Virus record (IMG/VR): IMGVR_UViG_3300010412_000038
Coordinates: 1 to 38,544 of that record
DNA length: 38,544 nt
From: a virus
Direction: 5' to 3' (one strand)
Shown here: positions 36,127 to 38,544 of the stretch, piece after piece
Position numbering within the stretch: position 1 is the stretch's first letter
Layout of the letters: every line of letters begins with the position of its first letter
The notes under the pieces: model-generated
What the model was told of the DNA's origin: nothing
Database searches by the model: none
The model's input: the letters and a program-made list of their open reading frames with translations, nothing else
Translations under genes and position numbers: made by a program

Positions 36127-38544
36127 TGGCATTTAATTCCCGCTGGTGGTTTACAGGTGGCGAAGATGGTATCGGCTATTACGATATCTACGACTACACT
36201 GGAAATTTAAGCGCAACCAGTACAGGGCTTCGTACCGGCGCTTTAGGTAACTATGCGTTAGCTGTTGGTACAGCCCAGACCACTGTCCGGTGGGACACCA
36301 GTATTTTTCCATCAGGTGGTCAGAATGCCCATATTCGCTTGTGGGCGAAAATGGACACCACTTTTTCCGATGCGTTTCGCGTTTTTTCGGAAATTACGTC
36401 AACCGGCAATACAATAGGGCTGCATTTCAATGCTAATGACGACAGCATTGACCTGTACGATAATTCAGGATTAAACACTTCAAGCAGTACCAGTGTCTGG
36501 CCCAGCGACGGCACATGGTTTGAAATCTATGCCATTCTCCCGTATGCCGCCACCGCATCCGGCACCGCCAAGGTGTACATTGATGGCACTGAAGTTATCA
36601 GTGTCACTGATTTTAATCTCGGCGCAAATAATATGCGGTGGCTTGGACTTCAGGTGCAAGCCGGTGCTGGAACCCTGTATGCAGACGACATTATCAAGGG
36701 GATTGGCTCCACCTCTAGCGATACCTCGTATGTAAGCGCCGATATTCATGTCGTTCAATACCGCTCTACGTTAGCAAGCTCCACTGGCGATTTTGGCGGA
36801 TGCACTCTTACATCCGGGAACTGGTCAGACAATCAGAACATACCGTTTGGTGGCGGCAACACCTTTATGGCGAGTACCACCGGGTCGGCCACCTCAAACG
36901 ATTACAGTGGTGTCATCACCAACGATGCGGGTGGGGCGGACGGCAGTGGCGGACCCAGCGGGGATTCGTATGTAAGTAACACCTACAGTCTGTTATCCCA
37001 CAGGTACATGTTTCGGGGTAACAGGACCAATGGCTCTAGCCCAACGTCCTATGGGCTGAACGCAGGTAGTTACGATTCGTCATATGCCAATGTTGAGGCT
37101 ATCGACGGTGGCACACTAACCACTTCGCTTGGTCAGTATTTTGTCGATGCGGCAAGTGACTCTACCAATGCTCCGACAAGCTCAACCTTTGGCGCGTTAG
37201 GTTATTACCATACCGATGATGGCGGTCGCGATATACAAATGGCCGACTTCATGTATATGACGACGTTGGAGGTCGTCTCTACAGGTAATACGCTTTCCGC
37301 TAACGCAGGATCATACACACTCACTGGCGCTGCCGCTGATTTTGACGTCGGGATGGACGCCAATTCCGGGTCTTATTCCTATACTGGATCGGCAGCAAAC
37401 TTCAATCTGGGCGTAACTCTCGCCGCCGAAGCGGGTAGCTACACCTATACAGGATCGGCAGCAGAGTTTGCCAATGGCTGGGCAATACCAGCAGAGGCCG
37501 GATCGTATACCCTGACAGGATCGGCAGCTGACTTCGACGTCAGCATGGAAGCCGAAGCCGGAAGTTACACCTATACCGGCAGCGCAGCGGATTTTGCGTT
37601 GAGCAAGAGCCTGATGGCAGAAGCTGGCAGTTACGCCGTCACCGGGTCTGCTGTCGATTTTTACAATGGGTACGCCATTGCTGCCGAAGCGGGCTCATAC
37701 GCCTACACTGGGTCTGCCGTTGAGTTTCCCAGCGACGTCACCCTGTCAGCCGATGCCGGATCATATACCCTCACCGGCAGTGACGCTGACCTGCTTGGTC
37801 AATTCTATCTAGGAACATCAGTCACCGGAACTGAAACGGCGTACTTTGCCGACTGGACAGAAGACCCCACCAAGGGCTGGCTCAACGATCAAAATGCTGC
37901 GGACGGCAATACAAACACATATGCCTACACCACCAGCGAAGGCAACTGGGATGCGGATTATGCAGTAAGCTCCAATCCGTTGCCTGCGGCACCTTGGCTG
38001 AAAACCCTATGGCTTGATCAGGCTATACCGCCAGCCAATGGCGAAGCAACGCACATCTCAAAGGTCAGGTATCGGGCCAAGATTCAGGTAACGGGTACTG
38101 GCACCCCGCAGATGCAGGTGTCGGTGATTGACCGAATGTCGTTTGGCATTGGGGGCAACCGGTACGTTACCCTACAGCAGGACTTGTTCACACAAGCCAC
38201 TGCTAACTTCACTGCTTGGACGGAGATAACGCCGCCTCCGGGTGGTTGGCCGGACTACCTGTCGGGGTGGCCGGGAGACGGTGGGGGGTTGATCCGTCTG
38301 ATTTTTGCCGGAAAGGACGACACCGGCACCCTGACTGAAGCGCGTTTGTATTATGCCGAGCTGGAGTTTACCTACTCTGACGCCAGTTACCGGCTAGCTC
38401 TTGACCTGCCAAACGTCATTCAATCCTACCCTGATGCGGCGGCGGAAGCGGGTAGCTACACACTCACCGGTTCTGACGCGGACTTCAGCGTCGGCCTGAC
38501 CATGCCCGCTGAGTCGGGGTCTTATTCCGTAACAGGATCAGCAG
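36126..38544 (+). CDS. Large repeat-rich tail protein, N-terminal part (continues at 1-897)
   Basis: The frame is open to the window end and joins 1-897 through the terminal redundancy, giving about 979 residues. The first 230 residues form a laminin-G/concanavalin-like beta-sandwich (S-R-W-W-F-T-G-G-E-D-G, A-H-I-R-L-W-A-K-M-D, A-K-V-Y-I-D-G-T). A second beta-rich part follows, then eight repeats of E-A-G-S-Y-x-x-T-G-S-x-A-x-F (about residues 393-555). A unique Trp-rich domain (about 560-760) separates these from nine more repeats. The layout suggests carbohydrate binding at both folded regions, linked by repeat rods. The start overlaps the previous stop. Confidence 0.8.
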   Translation, partial: MAFNSRWWFTGGEDGIGYYDIYDYTGNLSATSTGLRTGALGNYALAVGTAQTTVRWDTSIFPSGGQNAHIRLWAKMDTTFSDAFRVFSEITSTGNTIGLHFNANDDSIDLYDNSGLNTSSSTSVWPSDGTWFEIYAILPYAATASGTAKVYIDGTEVISVTDFNLGANNMRWLGLQVQAGAGTLYADDIIKGIGSTSSDTSYVSADIHVVQYRSTLASSTGDFGGCTLTSGNWSDNQNIPFGGGNTFMASTTGSATSNDYSGVITNDAGGADGSGGPSGDSYVSNTYSLLSHRYMFRGNRTNGSSPTSYGLNAGSYDSSYANVEAIDGGTLTTSLGQYFVDAASDSTNAPTSSTFGALGYYHTDDGGRDIQMADFMYMTTLEVVSTGNTLSANAGSYTLTGAAADFDVGMDANSGSYSYTGSAANFNLGVTLAAEAGSYTYTGSAAEFANGWAIPAEAGSYTLTGSAADFDVSMEAEAGSYTYTGSAADFALSKSLMAEAGSYAVTGSAVDFYNGYAIAAEAGSYAYTGSAVEFPSDVTLSADAGSYTLTGSDADLLGQFYLGTSVTGTETAYFADWTEDPTKGWLNDQNAADGNTNTYAYTTSEGNWDADYAVSSNPLPAAPWLKTLWLDQAIPPANGEATHISKVRYRAKIQVTGTGTPQMQVSVIDRMSFGIGGNRYVTLQQDLFTQATANFTAWTEITPPPGGWPDYLSGWPGDGGGLIRLIFAGKDDTGTLTEARLYYAELEFTYSDASYRLALDLPNVIQSYPDAAAEAGSYTLTGSDADFSVGLTMPAESGSYSVTGSA
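37302..37790 (+). repeat. First array of AGSY repeats (8 units)
   Basis: Eight coding units of about 60-66 bases encode (E/N/D)-(A/S)-G-S-Y-x-x-T-G-(S/A)-x-A-x-(F/L). Nine related units lie at 276-870 and two at 34675-34800. Confidence 0.85.
38169..38544. repeat. Right copy of terminal redundancy
   Basis: This matches 1-376 with six silent substitutions and continues the same gene in the same frame. Confidence 0.9.

Noticed and set aside
36126-38544. Diversity-generating retroelement acting on the tail repeats
   Set aside because: No reverse transcriptase or template repeat is present in the window.

Overview
The window is an essentially complete genome of a tailed, probably short-tailed (podovirus-like) bacteriophage. 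The first 376 bases recur at the right end (38169-38544) in the same reading frame, so the unit is about 38,168 bp and was read as a circular or terminally redundant molecule. The window boundary cuts one long tail gene, which runs from 36126 off the right end and continues at 1-897. Good AGGAG ribosome sites, a lipobox lipoprotein next to the endolysin and P22-like virion gene content suggest a Gram-negative, probably proteobacterial and possibly aquatic host. No tRNA, integrase or DNA polymerase gene was recognised.

Layout: 1-2109 (+) holds the end of the repeat-rich tail protein and a lysis block (XhlA-like holin candidate, M15 peptidase endolysin, DUF1353 protein, small lipoprotein). A hairpin near 2171-2200 lies between this block and a leftward early operon, 2208-4487 (-), carrying a YqaJ-type exonuclease and a Sak3/DUF1071-type single-strand annealing protein. 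A divergent control region (4488-4584) faces a short rightward set (XRE regulator, VRR-NUC-like nuclease, DUF1364 protein; 4585-5415). Leftward genes resume at 5378-8155 (NinB-like protein, PD-(D/E)XK nuclease, DEAH helicase) and at 8769-11166 (small unknown genes and a DUF932-like protein). From 12281 rightward come a small gene, small terminase candidate, large terminase, portal, scaffold, capsid, head-tail connector and tail proteins, a GNAT enzyme, internal or ejection proteins, and tail fibres up to the wrap-around gene.

The most unusual material is non-coding. (1) 11,220-12,270 has no credible gene but about 15 good hairpins, GAAA tetraloops, a loop-E-like AGTA/GAA module and short repeats; it looks like a large ornate structured RNA on the + strand. 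(2) Eight early genes start with the identical leader AGAGGAGAATCG, usually preceded by a small hairpin whose stem sequence changes while pairing is kept. (3) 8156-8768 is another gene-free, hairpin-rich stretch with two + strand intrinsic terminators and two extended -10 promoter candidates. Its short second unit exposes in a loop the exact complement of the shared leader, so it is either a trans-acting small RNA for the early regulon or an empty copy of the leader cassette. A pseudoknot-capable structure sits on the stop codon of the next gene.

The recombination genes (exonuclease, annealing protein, NinB-like protein, nucleases, helicase) suggest recombination-dependent replication using the host polymerase, with the XRE regulator setting early expression. 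Late genes package DNA, build the particle, eject DNA, bind the host and lyse it.
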